Source: Bacteroidaceae bacterium
GTDB lineage: Bacteria > Bacteroidota > Bacteroidia > Bacteroidales > Barnesiellaceae_A
DNA: 56,703 nucleotides
Direction of reading: 5' to 3'
Assembly (NCBI GenBank): GCA_017935645.1
Contig: JAGBHF010000080.1
Coordinates: forward strand, 1-56,703
The notes under the pieces were generated by a model. It was not told the DNA's origin. It ran no database searches and saw only the letters and a program-made list of their open reading frames with translations. How positions within the stretch are numbered: the first letter of the stretch is position 1; every line of letters begins with the position of its first letter. The position numbers and the translations under genes are program-made. This document shows positions 1 to 8,627 of the stretch, in pieces.

Positions 1-1
1 T

Positions 2-673
2 CCCATCTGGAAAGAGGTGATTTTTCACCAAACCAACGAACAATATTTCGTAACAAACACCACACGAGAACAAGGCAAATGGGAAGAACATCCATTCTTT
101 CAAGCAGCAAAGATACACCCCACCGCCATACACCCGATACTAAGCATAGGCAGTGCCGAAAAGAGTGCCTCGCTATACACGCTCAAGCTACCCCACTCAC
201 ACAGCACCCTACACCGACCCACCCCATCCAACTCACTCAAAGAGAGTCACTCGCACCATCACTCACCCTTTCACTGTGCCATAATCTGTGTCAATCACGA
301 TGGCACTCTCGACTCGACCTTCGAGCACATTCCGCAAACACCCATCAGTGAAGATTACTACACCACACAAGCACCCAATGGCGAAGAACACATTGCAGCC
401 TCTATCCCCCTGCTATCGCAAGTACCAAGGTTACTGGTACTTATACACAATAACACAGACAATATCACGCACATCACACCCAAGCCCGACTTCTTCGAAT
501 TAATAGAGTCCGAAACATCACTCCTAAAATTGGTCGATAATCACCCCAACATACACACATTCAGCGACACAAACGTCATAGGCAATATCAGCGAAATAAA
601 TCGCACAACATTCAGTTATTTTATTATAAGCCATTGCAATTTCGACCACTTAAAAGAGAGCCGAAACAAATAA
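2..673 (+). CDS. Hypothetical protein, 5' end outside the window
   Basis: I do not recognise this protein. The frame is open from the first bases of the window, so the gene almost certainly begins upstream; an internal GTG at 17 is only a fallback start. About 223 residues are visible, ending in TAA at 671-673. The visible part is rich in His, Thr, Ser and Pro near its start (a HSHSTLH stretch), with no membrane segment, signal peptide or catalytic motif that I can name. The C-terminal half alternates hydrophobic strands with polar loops (LLSQVPRLLVLIHNN) and looks like a folded soluble domain. Codon use resembles its neighbours. The following 196 bases hold only the mce promoter. Confidence 0.6.
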   Translation, partial: PIWKEVIFHQTNEQYFVTNTTREQGKWEEHPFFQAAKIHPTAIHPILSIGSAEKSASLYTLKLPHSHSTLHRPTPSNSLKESHSHHHSPFHCAIICVNHDGTLDSTFEHIPQTPISEDYYTTQAPNGEEHIAASIPLLSQVPRLLVLIHNNTDNITHITPKPDFFELIESETSLLKLVDNHPNIHTFSDTNVIGNISEINRTTFSYFIISHCNFDHLKESRNK

Positions 674-795
674 ACACACCCTCAAACAACGTCATTCAAG
701 CACTATATCAGCACCATAGAGAATAAGCCTCGCATAGGCGTGTAATTTATAATGTGTTTTTAAGGATTTCTTTAGTTTTTTTGGATATTAAATTG

Positions 796-803
796 TATCT
801 TTG
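796..803 (+). promoter_or_regulatory. Bacteroidota -7 promoter element for the mce-mmd operon
   Basis: TATCTTTG matches the TAnnTTTG -7 consensus of the Bacteroidota primary sigma factor. Transcription would begin near 810, giving a leader of about 60 bases before mce. The -33 region has only a weak match (TTAG at 772-775, 20 bases upstream). Confidence 0.55.
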
Positions 804-869
804 CATCGCTGTGGTTATACAACCACGCAACCAAACTAAAAATTCTGTTTAACTTAATATCAATAGACA

Positions 870-1283
870 ATGGAACTTTCTCACATTGAACACTTGGGTA
901 TAGCTGTAAAAAGTCTTGAAGAGGCTATCCCTTACTATGAGAACATCTTAGGTCTCAAATGCTACTCTATCGAAGAGGTAGCCGACCAAAAAGTAAAAAC
1001 CGCTTTCTTCAAAGTAGGTCAAACCAAGATTGAGTTGCTCGAGCCCACCAGCCCCGAGAGCACAATCGCAGGCTTCATTGAAAAACGTGGCGAAGGCATC
1101 CACCACCTTGCATTTGCAGTAGCTGACGGCGTAGCCAACGCATTGGCCGAAGTAGAAGCTAAGGGTGTTCGCCTCATCGACAAGGCTCCCCGCAAAGGTG
1201 CTGAAGGCCTCAACATCGCCTTCCTCCACCCCAAATCAACTGCCGGCGTATTAACCGAACTTTGTGAAAATCCTAACAAATAA
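870..1283 (+). CDS. mce: Methylmalonyl-CoA epimerase
   Basis: The protein has 137 residues, the usual length for the family, and is a two-module vicinal-oxygen-chelate (glyoxalase-like) protein. It interconverts (R)- and (S)-methylmalonyl-CoA in the cytosol, linking methylmalonyl-CoA mutase to the decarboxylase encoded downstream. The family's metal ligands can be placed at His8 (IEHLGIAV), probably Gln51 ([12 protein letters not shown]), His79 in [11 protein letters not shown] and Glu130 (LTELCE). The ATG at 870 is supported by the immediate match of residues 4-13 to the family start. It is the first gene of a five-gene operon, with mmdA starting 6 bases after its stop. The mutase genes themselves are not in this window. 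Confidence 0.95.
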   Translation: MELSHIEHLGIAVKSLEEAIPYYENILGLKCYSIEEVADQKVKTAFFKVGQTKIELLEPTSPESTIAGFIEKRGEGIHHLAFAVADGVANALAEVEAKGVRLIDKAPRKGAEGLNIAFLHPKSTAGVLTELCENPNK

Positions 1284-1289
1284 TAAAAA

Positions 1290-2843
1290 ATGAGCAATCA
1301 ACTCGAAAAAGTAAAAGAGCTTATCGCGCTACGCAATGAAGCTCGTTTGGGTGGTGGCGAGAAAGCCATTGCCAAACAACACGAACGTGGTAAATATACC
1401 GCTCGTGAGCGTATCAACCAACTCCTCGACGAAGGTAGTTTTGAAGAAATCGACATGTTTGTACGCCACCGTTGCTACAACTTTGGTCAAGAGAAGAAGT
1501 CATATCTCGGTGACGGTGTTGTAACAGGTTATGGTACAATCGAAGGTCGTCTTGTTTACGTATTTGCACAAGACTTCACCGTATTCGGTGGCTCACTCTC
1601 TGAGCAAATGGCCATGAAGATTTGCAAAGTAATGGACATGGCAATGAAGATGGGTGCTCCCATTATCGGTATCAACGACTCAGGTGGTGCACGTATCCAA
1701 GAAGGTATCAACGCCCTCGCCGGTTACTCTGAAATCTTCCAACGCAACATCATGGCTTCGGGTGTAGTACCCCAAATCTCAGGTATCTTTGGTCCTTGCG
1801 CCGGTGGTGCTGTTTACTCTCCCGCCCTCACCGACTTTATCGTGATGGTAAAAGAGATATCTTACATGTTCCTCACAGGCCCCGCAGTTGTTAAGACTGT
1901 AACAGGCGAGGACGTAACACAAGAGCAACTCGGTGGTGCCGAAATGCACTCAAAGACATCGGGTGTAGCACACTTTGCTTGCGAAACAGGTGACGAAGGT
2001 CTCGACGTTATCCGCCGACTCATCAGCTTCATCCCCCAAAACAACCTCGAAGAGGCTCCCGTACTTCCTTGCGAAGACCCCATCGACCGTCTCGAAGATT
2101 CGCTCAACGAAATCATTCCCGACAGCCCCAACCAACCCTACGATATGTACCAAGTTATCGGTGCTATCATCGACAACGGTGAGTTCCTCGAAGTACAACG
2201 CGACTTCGCTCGCAACATCATCATCGGTTTTGCACGTTTCAACGGTCAATCAGTAGGTATCGTTGCCAACCAACCTCAATACCTCGCCGGTGTACTCGAC
2301 TGCAACGCTTCGCGCAAAGCAGCTCGTTTCGTACGTTTCTGCGACGCATTCAACATTCCTTTGGTAACTCTCGTAGACGTTCCCGGATTCTTGCCCGGTA
2401 CAGGTCAAGAGTACAATGCAGTTATCTCACACGGTGCTAAGTTGCTCTACGCTTATGGCGAGGCTACAGTACCCAAAGTAACTGTAACATTGCGCAAGTC
2501 TTACGGTGGTTCACACATTGTGATGAGCTGTAAGCAACTCCGTGGTGACATGAACTACGCATGGCCTACTGCCGAAATCGCCGTTATGGGTGCATCGGGT
2601 GCTGCTGCCGTTCTCTATGCTAAAGAAGCTAAAGAGCAAGCCGATCCCAAAGCATACATCGCCGAAAAAGAAGCCGAGTACACCAAGTTGTTTGCCAAGC
2701 CCTACAACGCAGCTCGCTACGGTTACATCGACGACGTTATCGAGCCTCGCAACACTCGCTTCCGCATCATCCGTGCATTGGAGCAATTGCGCACTAAGAA
2801 ACTCGTGAACCCCGCTAAGAAACACGGTAACATTCCTCTATAA
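1290..2843 (+). CDS. mmdA: Methylmalonyl-CoA decarboxylase / acyl-CoA carboxylase carboxyltransferase subunit
   Basis: This 517-residue carboxyltransferase has the two crotonase-like halves typical of propionyl-CoA carboxylase beta and MmdA proteins. It moves the carboxyl group between methylmalonyl-CoA and biotin on the carrier protein encoded at 3835-4263. The oxyanion-hole glycine motifs GGARIQEG (about 132-139) and GPCAGGA (about 168-174) are visible, as is the C-half motif [13 protein letters not shown]. Sequence alone does not separate decarboxylase from carboxylase. The neighbouring sodium-pump membrane subunit, with no biotin carboxylase gene nearby, argues for the decarboxylating, sodium-exporting complex. 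Its codon use suggests high expression. Confidence 0.93.
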   Translation: MSNQLEKVKELIALRNEARLGGGEKAIAKQHERGKYTARERINQLLDEGSFEEIDMFVRHRCYNFGQEKKSYLGDGVVTGYGTIEGRLVYVFAQDFTVFGGSLSEQMAMKICKVMDMAMKMGAPIIGINDSGGARIQEGINALAGYSEIFQRNIMASGVVPQISGIFGPCAGGAVYSPALTDFIVMVKEISYMFLTGPAVVKTVTGEDVTQEQLGGAEMHSKTSGVAHFACETGDEGLDVIRRLISFIPQNNLEEAPVLPCEDPIDRLEDSLNEIIPDSPNQPYDMYQVIGAIIDNGEFLEVQRDFARNIIIGFARFNGQSVGIVANQPQYLAGVLDCNASRKAARFVRFCDAFNIPLVTLVDVPGFLPGTGQEYNAVISHGAKLLYAYGEATVPKVTVTLRKSYGGSHIVMSCKQLRGDMNYAWPTAEIAVMGASGAAAVLYAKEAKEQADPKAYIAEKEAEYTKLFAKPYNAARYGYIDDVIEPRNTRFRIIRALEQLRTKKLVNPAKKHGNIPL

Positions 2844-2862
2844 TCCTTAAAAACATATCAAT

Positions 2863-3804
2863 ATGAACAAAAATAAATTTGGAATATTGAGCATGTTGCT
2901 TGCTGTTGTCGTGGCATTTACATCATGTAAGCCCGCGGTAGAAGGCGAAGAAACCGGTAGCAAAATTCTCATCAACGAGATTTTGATAACCAACGAAACC
3001 AACTACCAAGACGATTACGGCATGCACAGCGCATGGGTAGAGTTATTCAACAAATCATACGGTAGCTACAACGTAGCATCTCACATGCTCAAGTTTAGCG
3101 ATACACCCGGAGACACAGTTGAATATTTTATCCCCAAAGGCGACGTGCTCACACTCGTTCCACCTCGTCAGCACACTCTTTTCTGGGCCGACGGACAACC
3201 CAACCGTGGTACTTTCCACGTTAACTTCACACTTGACCCCACTAAGGAGTCGTGGATAGGTATCTTTGACGGTGGTAACAAACTCCTCAACGAGGTTACT
3301 ATCCCCGCCAACATCTTGGCTGCCGATCAATCTTATGCTCGTGCCATTGATGGAGAGAACGAGTGGGAAATACGTGGTGCAGGTACTACCAAGTATGTAA
3401 CACCCAGCACCAACAACTTTACCCTCGACAAGAACGTGAAGATGTCAAAATTCAAGACTCAGGATGCCAACGGTATCGGTATGGCTATCTCAGCCATGTC
3501 TGTAGTATTCTCTGGCTTGTTGTTGTTATTCATCATCTTCCGCACCATTGGTAAGATTTCTTCATGGTGGGCAATGCGTACAGCAAGCAAAGCCAAAGGT
3601 CTCAGCGAAGAAGAGACCAAAGAGGCAATGGCCAAGGGTGCTACTCCTGGTGAGGTGTTTGCCGCTATTGCAATGGCCATGCACGAGATGCAAGAAGATG
3701 CACACGACTACGAGGACACCGTTCTCACCATCCACCAAGTGGAGCGTCGTTACTCTCCCTGGAACTCTAAGATTTACTCTTTGCGTGACCTTCCCAGAAA
3801 ATAA
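2863..3804 (+). CDS. OadG-family decarboxylase subunit with an N-terminal lamin-tail-like domain
   Basis: The 313-residue protein begins with a lipoprotein-type signal ending at Cys22 (AFTSC). Residues about 34-170 resemble a lamin-tail (LTD) beta-sandwich domain, with a start like ILINEIL and WVELFNKS. A single membrane helix follows at about 205-230 (GIGMAISAMSVVFSGLLLLFIIF), then a cytoplasmic tail of about 80 residues, the usual OadG part. Classical OadG is only about 80-100 residues and anchors the carboxyltransferase to the sodium-pumping beta subunit, so this protein is far longer. If the Cys is lipidated, the LTD-like domain would lie outside the inner membrane. Its place between mmdA and the biotin carrier supports the role. 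The domain call is made by eye. Confidence 0.8.
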   Translation: MNKNKFGILSMLLAVVVAFTSCKPAVEGEETGSKILINEILITNETNYQDDYGMHSAWVELFNKSYGSYNVASHMLKFSDTPGDTVEYFIPKGDVLTLVPPRQHTLFWADGQPNRGTFHVNFTLDPTKESWIGIFDGGNKLLNEVTIPANILAADQSYARAIDGENEWEIRGAGTTKYVTPSTNNFTLDKNVKMSKFKTQDANGIGMAISAMSVVFSGLLLLFIIFRTIGKISSWWAMRTASKAKGLSEEETKEAMAKGATPGEVFAAIAMAMHEMQEDAHDYEDTVLTIHQVERRYSPWNSKIYSLRDLPRK

Positions 3805-3834
3805 TTTAATTCATAACATTCAAAATTAAGAACA

Positions 3835-4263
3835 ATGAAAGACTATAAATATACCATTAACGGCAATATTTATAAGGTAACAATCGGAGACATCGAAGAA
3901 AACGTTGCCCACGTAGAGGTAAACGGTACTCCCTACCTTGTCGAAATGGAAAAAGTGGTAAAAACCGTTGCCAAACCCGTAGTAAAAGCTCGCCCCACAA
4001 CACCCGCAGCTCCTACTACACAACTCAATCGCCCCTCTGCAGCAGCAGGTGCAGGTACTATCAAATCGCCCCTTCCCGGTGTTATCCTCAATGTTAAAGT
4101 TAACGTTGGCGATACAGTGAAGAAAGGTGACACAATCATCATCCTCGAAGCCATGAAGATGGAGAATGCCATCAAAGCCGACCGCGACGGTAAGATTGCA
4201 TCTATCAGTGTTAAACAAGGAGAGTCGGTTCTCGAAGGTGCTGCTCTCGCAACTATAGAGTAA
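3835..4263 (+). CDS. Biotin carrier subunit of the methylmalonyl-CoA decarboxylase complex
   Basis: The 142-residue protein ends in a biotinyl domain with the motif EAMKMENAI, whose Lys108 is the biotinylation site. A flexible Ala/Pro/Thr-rich linker (about 44-75) precedes it, and a short N-terminal beta-rich segment probably docks onto its partners. It carries the carboxyl group from the carboxyltransferase (MmdA) to the membrane decarboxylase encoded next. The stop is one base from the start of that gene, so translation is probably coupled. The layout matches the gamma subunit (MmdC) of sodium-pumping decarboxylases. Confidence 0.93.
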   Translation: MKDYKYTINGNIYKVTIGDIEENVAHVEVNGTPYLVEMEKVVKTVAKPVVKARPTTPAAPTTQLNRPSAAAGAGTIKSPLPGVILNVKVNVGDTVKKGDTIIILEAMKMENAIKADRDGKIASISVKQGESVLEGAALATIE

Positions 4264-4264
4264 T

Positions 4265-5425
4265 ATGGGAGGATTTGGTGATTTTTTAGTTCAAAACCTC
4301 GGCGATTTCTGGACATATACCGGTATATACAACGCTACATGGCAACACTTCGCCATGATTGCCATCGGTATATTCTTCATCTATCTCGCTGTGGCGAAGG
4401 AATTTGAGCCCATGCTCCTTATTCCTATCGGCTTTGGTATGCTTATCGGTAACATTCCATTCAACATGGATGCCGGTTTGCAAGTAGGTCTCTACGAACA
4501 AGGCTCTGTACTCAACATCTTCTACCAAGGTGTACAACAGGGTTGGTATCCCCCGCTCATCTTCTTGGGTATTGGTGCTATGACCGACTTCTCGGCTCTT
4601 ATCTCTAACCCCAAATTGATGCTTATCGGTGCTGCCGCCCAATTTGGTATCTTCGGTGCATATATGATTGCGCTCGCTCTCGGTTTCGACCCCATGCAAG
4701 CAGGTGCTATCGGTATCATCGGTGGTGCTGACGGTCCTACAGCTATCTTCCTTTCATCGAAACTCGCTCCCAACTTGATGGGTGCTATCGCAGTATCGGC
4801 TTACTCTTACATGGCTCTCGTGCCTGTAATTCAACCGCCTATCATGCGACTCCTCACCACTCCCAAAGAGCGCGTTATCCGCATGAAACCTCCTCGCGCT
4901 GTATCGCACACAGAGAAGGTGATGTTCCCCATCATCGGCTTGTTGCTCACTTGCTTCCTCGTACCCTCTGGTCTTCCTTTGTTGGGTATGTTGTTCTTCG
5001 GTAACTTGTTGAAAGAAAGTGGCGTTACTCGTCGTTTGGCTGAGACTGCTCGCGGTCCGCTCATCGACGTTATCACCATCTTGCTCGGTGTTACCGTAGG
5101 TGCTTCTACACAAGCCTCTGAGTTCCTCACTGTCGATTCAATCCTCATCTTTGGTCTTGGTGCATTGTCATTCATCATCGCTACCACTTCGGGTGTATTG
5201 TTCGTGAAGTTCTTCAACCTCTTCTTGAGCAAAGAGAACAAGATCAATCCTCTCATTGGTAACTCTGGTGTATCGGCTGTACCCGACTCGGCTCGTATCT
5301 CACAACACGTTGGATTGGAGTATGACCCCACCAACTACTTGTTGATGCACGCTATGGGTCCCAACGTAGCAGGTGTAATCGGTTCGGCTGTTGCCGCCGG
5401 TGTATTGCTCGGATTCTTACTATAA
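4265..5425 (+). CDS. mmdB: Sodium-pumping decarboxylase beta subunit (OadB/MmdB)
   Basis: This 386-residue integral membrane protein has about nine to eleven hydrophobic segments. It decarboxylates carboxybiotin and uses the energy to export sodium ions. The family motif GGADGPT is at about 153-159, with Asp156 at the position of the sodium-binding aspartate of OadB. SAYSYMALVPVIQPP (about 178-192) is another conserved membrane segment. The ATG starts one base after the biotin carrier stop. The gene ends the operon and is followed 15 bases later by a strong hairpin terminator. MmdB and OadB cannot be told apart by sequence, so the name rests on the mce and mmdA neighbours. Confidence 0.93.
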   Translation: MGGFGDFLVQNLGDFWTYTGIYNATWQHFAMIAIGIFFIYLAVAKEFEPMLLIPIGFGMLIGNIPFNMDAGLQVGLYEQGSVLNIFYQGVQQGWYPPLIFLGIGAMTDFSALISNPKLMLIGAAAQFGIFGAYMIALALGFDPMQAGAIGIIGGADGPTAIFLSSKLAPNLMGAIAVSAYSYMALVPVIQPPIMRLLTTPKERVIRMKPPRAVSHTEKVMFPIIGLLLTCFLVPSGLPLLGMLFFGNLLKESGVTRRLAETARGPLIDVITILLGVTVGASTQASEFLTVDSILIFGLGALSFIIATTSGVLFVKFFNLFLSKENKINPLIGNSGVSAVPDSARISQHVGLEYDPTNYLLMHAMGPNVAGVIGSAVAAGVLLGFLL

Positions 5426-5440
5426 TAACACAACCTAAAT

Positions 5441-5470
5441 AAAAGACTGTCCGTAATTGGACAGTCTTTT
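5441..5470 (+). terminator. Rho-independent terminator of the mmd operon
   Basis: A perfect 12-base stem (AAAAGACTGTCC with GGACAGTCTTTT) encloses a six-base loop and ends in a T-run. It lies 15 bases after the mmdB stop. Confidence 0.9.
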
Positions 5471-5516
5471 ATTTTCAAACAATTGTTTAACGCCTCTTTA
5501 TATACTATATATAATC

Positions 5517-5804
5517 ATGGTAGACATCAAAAAACTTTACGACACCTATGTAACTTCACAACCCTGTGGAAAAGACATAGACTTCACGACAATCCTGTCG
5601 CCCTACACACAACAACTCGCTATCACCATTACAGAGGAGGAGATTATATTGGAGAAAAATCATACTCCGCTTAATCGAATACCTAAAAAGAATATATTTG
5701 CCGTAGTAGATGAGGAGAACTATATATATATCATACTCCGTGCAAGCATCTACATTGTCAACAAAACTACTGGCGAAGCTCGAATAGACATTCGCAACTT
5801 CTAA
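5517..5804 (+). CDS. Small hypothetical protein
   Basis: I do not recognise this 95-residue protein. It has no signal peptide or membrane helix and looks cytosolic. An in-frame ATG at 5457 would add 20 residues but lies inside the preceding terminator hairpin, so the ATG at 5517 is preferred. The second half has regularly alternating hydrophobic residues (ENYIYIILRASIYIVNKTTG), suggesting a small beta-rich fold. It stands alone, 92 bases after the mmd operon, and is followed by a hairpin terminator. Confidence 0.65.
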   Translation: MVDIKKLYDTYVTSQPCGKDIDFTTILSPYTQQLAITITEEEIILEKNHTPLNRIPKKNIFAVVDEENYIYIILRASIYIVNKTTGEARIDIRNF

Positions 5805-5858
5805 TCATGCGACAGACATCGCATACTGCTCCGAAAACAACACATCTTATATATAGCA

Positions 5859-5899
5859 ACAGCAGCCACACACATACGGGATGGCTGCTGTAATTTTTT
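5859..5899 (+). terminator. Terminator between the 5517 gene and the convergent 5912 gene
   Basis: A perfect 10-base stem (ACAGCAGCCA at 5859-5868 with TGGCTGCTGT at 5882-5891) is followed on the plus strand by AATTTTTTA. It serves the plus-strand gene and may also end minus-strand transcripts, where the T-run is poor. Confidence 0.75.
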
Positions 5900-5911
5900 A
5901 TAATGATAATG

Positions 5912-7099
5912 CTACTTCATTGTTACACGAAGGGGCGATGCCAATGCCTTGGCATAACTACGCATATACGAGAACCAATCATCGGGAGTATCAAAGCCCC
6001 ATTCGCTCCATCCGGCTCCGGTATAATAAGTGTAAATCTCACCCGGCTGATACTCGTGTTGCATAAGCAGATAACCCTCAATACCGCGCACTGCCTGTTC
6101 CTCTTCATCAAGACAAGCCACTCGCGTTTGCACAGGTATGGCTGTAGCCATACCCACATACACTCGACCATTGACACTATCAGTCGGCTCGGCACAAGCC
6201 ACATAGCGCAACTCGGTATCGTGCTCAATAAGAGCATCGATATCATGCAACGCAATACCCGTCACAACTTGCACCGGCTTGGTTAAGTGGTGATATACGA
6301 CACTCACCTTGTTTAGTTGACAAGCCTCGTTGAGCGTTATTACACGCGTCTCTACGACAGTATCTCCATCCAAGACAATAGGGCTGTAACGAAGGCTTAC
6401 AGTAAAGCGCAAAGGGCCATTATTCAGTATCTTATAGGCCTCACATCGGCGAGGATAGAGCATATTGCCTTGAGCATCGAGCAATGCTGTAGCACCCGCT
6501 CCCAACGATGCGCCTACATCGTAGCAGTCGGCAAGTATAGCACTACCCCCAAGTGTGTCAGCAATAAGCACATCGTCACACGCTTCACAGGCTACACTAT
6601 CGCCATTGATGCCGGCAAAATATTGCGGAATAACCGGTGTGTCGACGCGCTTAACCCACACGTCATAACCACAATTCCGTTCACGCTCAACATCTTTTTC
6701 AGGCCCGCTCACACAGAAGGCGATACGTCCGTTTTCCCAAGCTATATCGCCCTCTCTATCATAGTGAGCACCTACGGCACATGCATCGAAGTGCTCCGGC
6801 ACACCCGGAATGATACGATAATAGTCGGTCATACCTACCCCTACAGGATGTGGCACAAAAATCAACTTATTATTAAAGGTGATTTGGTAATAGACTTGGA
6901 AACCATGAACATCCAATACGATTATCGAAGTGTCTTCGGTAAGTTCAAGACGATGCAAAACATCGGCATAATCGAGCTCAACCATCTCGTTTATACGCAC
7001 CTCATCGGTAGGATTATACACCTCAACGAGAAGTCCGGTAGGCTCATTACAAGACAACAACGAGAACACAATCAATGACAATAGCAATATTTTCTTCAT
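5912..7099 (-). CDS. DUF4861-like lipoprotein
   Basis: The protein has 395 residues when started at the second Met (complement of 7097-7099), which begins a textbook signal: MKKILLLSLIVFSLLSC. The Cys is the lipidation site, so the mature protein is probably anchored in the envelope. An upstream ATG would add five residues. The remainder is beta-rich and resembles DUF4861 proteins, a Bacteroidota family often encoded near carbohydrate genes; its activity is unknown to me. Landmarks include NPTDEVRINEMVELD after the signal and GAGWSEWGFDTPDDWFSYM near the C-terminus. It starts 21 bases after the stop of the minus-strand glycosyltransferase and is probably co-transcribed. Confidence 0.75.
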   Translation of the reverse strand: MKKILLLSLIVFSLLSCNEPTGLLVEVYNPTDEVRINEMVELDYADVLHRLELTEDTSIIVLDVHGFQVYYQITFNNKLIFVPHPVGVGMTDYYRIIPGVPEHFDACAVGAHYDREGDIAWENGRIAFCVSGPEKDVERERNCGYDVWVKRVDTPVIPQYFAGINGDSVACEACDDVLIADTLGGSAILADCYDVGASLGAGATALLDAQGNMLYPRRCEAYKILNNGPLRFTVSLRYSPIVLDGDTVVETRVITLNEACQLNKVSVVYHHLTKPVQVVTGIALHDIDALIEHDTELRYVACAEPTDSVNGRVYVGMATAIPVQTRVACLDEEEQAVRGIEGYLLMQHEYQPGEIYTYYTGAGWSEWGFDTPDDWFSYMRSYAKALASPLRVTMK

Positions 7100-7120
7100 A
7101 GGCTTTATAAGCATAAGAGT

Positions 7121-8332
7121 TTAACGCAGATGTTGCCAAGTAAAATTACTCTTCTTGCTACGCTTATCGCGCATCGAATAATAGAACGTAAAGATGGGGC
7201 GTACCAAGAGATACAGAGGCGCCAAACCGGGCTTTACCGACTCGCCCAACATGCGCCCTACACAACGATACACATACCATATAAGTATCCACATCAGCAT
7301 GGCAATAACAAAGACTATCGCCAATGCTATAATATATGATAATGTACCCACAAGCGCTTGTGGTAACAACATTGCCACAGCTGCTATCAACACTGCCCAA
7401 AAGAGCATATATACAACCGTCTCAATAGCAAATATGGTGCGCGACGAGGTACGCAAATACTTGGACGTAAAGTTGTATCGCATACGCAACTCACCCCACG
7501 CCTCACGCACATCTTCATGAAAACTCTCGACAATACTATCAGGCGATACTTCGATGCGGGTATTACGACCATTAGCAATCTCATTTACCAACAAATCATC
7601 ATCTCCGAAGTGCAGGTTGAGCTTAGACGAAAAACCCTTGTTGGCAAAAAAGACCTCTTTGCGGTACGCAAGGTTGCTTCCCACTCCCATATAGGGCTTT
7701 TTCATGATGGCAAATGAGAAATATTTCATGGCAAAAAGAGCCCGATTGAAGACCTGAAAACCGCTCTGCTTTGCACCGAACTTATCCATCATGCGGGTAT
7801 ATCCCAACACCACATCTACGCCCGGCACAAAATTTCTCGCAATAGAACTCAACCAATTATCACTCACAGGCTTACAATTCGATTCAGTCAATACTATCAC
7901 ATCATTTTTAGCGGCTTTTATACCCAGGGTAATACCCAGCTTTTTGCGACTTACATTATACACTGTATCAGGTATTCCGGTCTGATATACATTATCATGC
8001 TCACACTCATACAGAGCTATGGCATTTTGCACCTCAAATGACACTCCATCATTGACCACAATCACCTCAAATTGCGGATACTTCTGTGCAAGCAATGCGG
8101 GCAATAAATTGGGCAAATCCTCAGCCTCCTCGGCATGAGCATATACCACAATCGACACCGATGGCAAGGCTGTTGCATACCCCACGCGTGAGGCCAGTGC
8201 ACGACGCACATAGCAAGGCACAGGGTTATAAATTGCAAACAAATACACCAATTCTATTATAAAAAGAAGCAATAATAGCAGTAAAGCTACTACTTGAATA
8301 GGCGTAAAGCCCCATATTGTAAATAGAAACAT
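7121..8332 (-). CDS. Membrane-bound family 2 glycosyltransferase
   Basis: The 403-residue protein has an N-terminal membrane helix (about 8-30), a GT-A domain (about 55-290) and two or three C-terminal membrane segments. The nucleotide-sugar fold is clear: SIVVYAHAEEAEDLPNLLPA, then FEVIVVNDG. The later GDDDLLVNEIANG and the WGELRMRY segment match the acceptor and product-release parts of processive GT2 enzymes. The usual DxD metal motif reads TESNCKP here. It probably transfers sugars at the cytoplasmic face of the inner membrane. It diverges from the exopolysaccharide operon across 295 bases, so a role in the same or another surface glycan is plausible. Donor and acceptor cannot be told. 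Confidence 0.85.
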   Translation of the reverse strand: MFLFTIWGFTPIQVVALLLLLLLFIIELVYLFAIYNPVPCYVRRALASRVGYATALPSVSIVVYAHAEEAEDLPNLLPALLAQKYPQFEVIVVNDGVSFEVQNAIALYECEHDNVYQTGIPDTVYNVSRKKLGITLGIKAAKNDVIVLTESNCKPVSDNWLSSIARNFVPGVDVVLGYTRMMDKFGAKQSGFQVFNRALFAMKYFSFAIMKKPYMGVGSNLAYRKEVFFANKGFSSKLNLHFGDDDLLVNEIANGRNTRIEVSPDSIVESFHEDVREAWGELRMRYNFTSKYLRTSSRTIFAIETVVYMLFWAVLIAAVAMLLPQALVGTLSYIIALAIVFVIAMLMWILIWYVYRCVGRMLGESVKPGLAPLYLLVRPIFTFYYSMRDKRSKKSNFTWQHLR

Positions 8333-8360
8333 ATTACTACGACGATTGATTTTAGTACCG

Positions 8361-8368
8361 CAAAAATA
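8361..8368 (-). promoter_or_regulatory. -7 promoter element for the minus-strand glycosyltransferase gene
   Basis: On the minus strand this reads TATTTTTG, matching TAnnTTTG, and lies 29 bases upstream of the ATG at 8332. No clear -33 element was found. Confidence 0.45.
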
Positions 8369-8403
8369 CTAAATTCTTTGTAAAAAACAGTATAAAATCA
8401 CCC

Positions 8404-8415
8404 GCATTATAATGC
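8404..8415. promoter_or_regulatory. 12-base perfect palindrome in the divergent promoter region
   Basis: GCATTATAATGC is perfectly self-complementary and lies between the two divergent operons, upstream of both -7 elements. It could be an operator for a dimeric regulator, but 12-base palindromes also arise by chance in AT-rich spacers. Confidence 0.3.
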
Positions 8416-8599
8416 TCTCAACAAAGAGTGTAAGCAAGAAAAATGCAATACGTAAAAAACAAGAATAGTATCATTCATATCTACCTATATATCAAAAAGA
8501 TACAAGACAAAATATTTTTTCCGCCATTTTATTCAATACAAAACACAATAATAAACGGTATTTGTTCGTTAAAAAGGTGTATAATAAAGAAAAAAATAA

Positions 8600-8607
8600 T
8601 ATCTTTG
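8600..8607 (+). promoter_or_regulatory. -7 promoter element for the exopolysaccharide operon
   Basis: TATCTTTG lies 20 bases upstream of the wza-like ATG at 8628, so the leader would be about 14 bases. No good -33 match is visible at the expected distance, suggesting a regulated or weak promoter. Confidence 0.5.
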
Positions 8608-8627
8608 CCACGCTAAAAAAATATCCT

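Noticed and set aside
5457-5516. Longer start for the small hypothetical gene (adds 20 residues)
   Set aside because: This start falls within the mmd operon terminator hairpin; the ATG at 5517 is clear of it.
6317-7078. A 253-codon plus-strand frame opposite the DUF4861-like gene
   Set aside because: The minus strand encodes a lipoprotein with a perfect lipobox; the plus frame has no signal or family resemblance.
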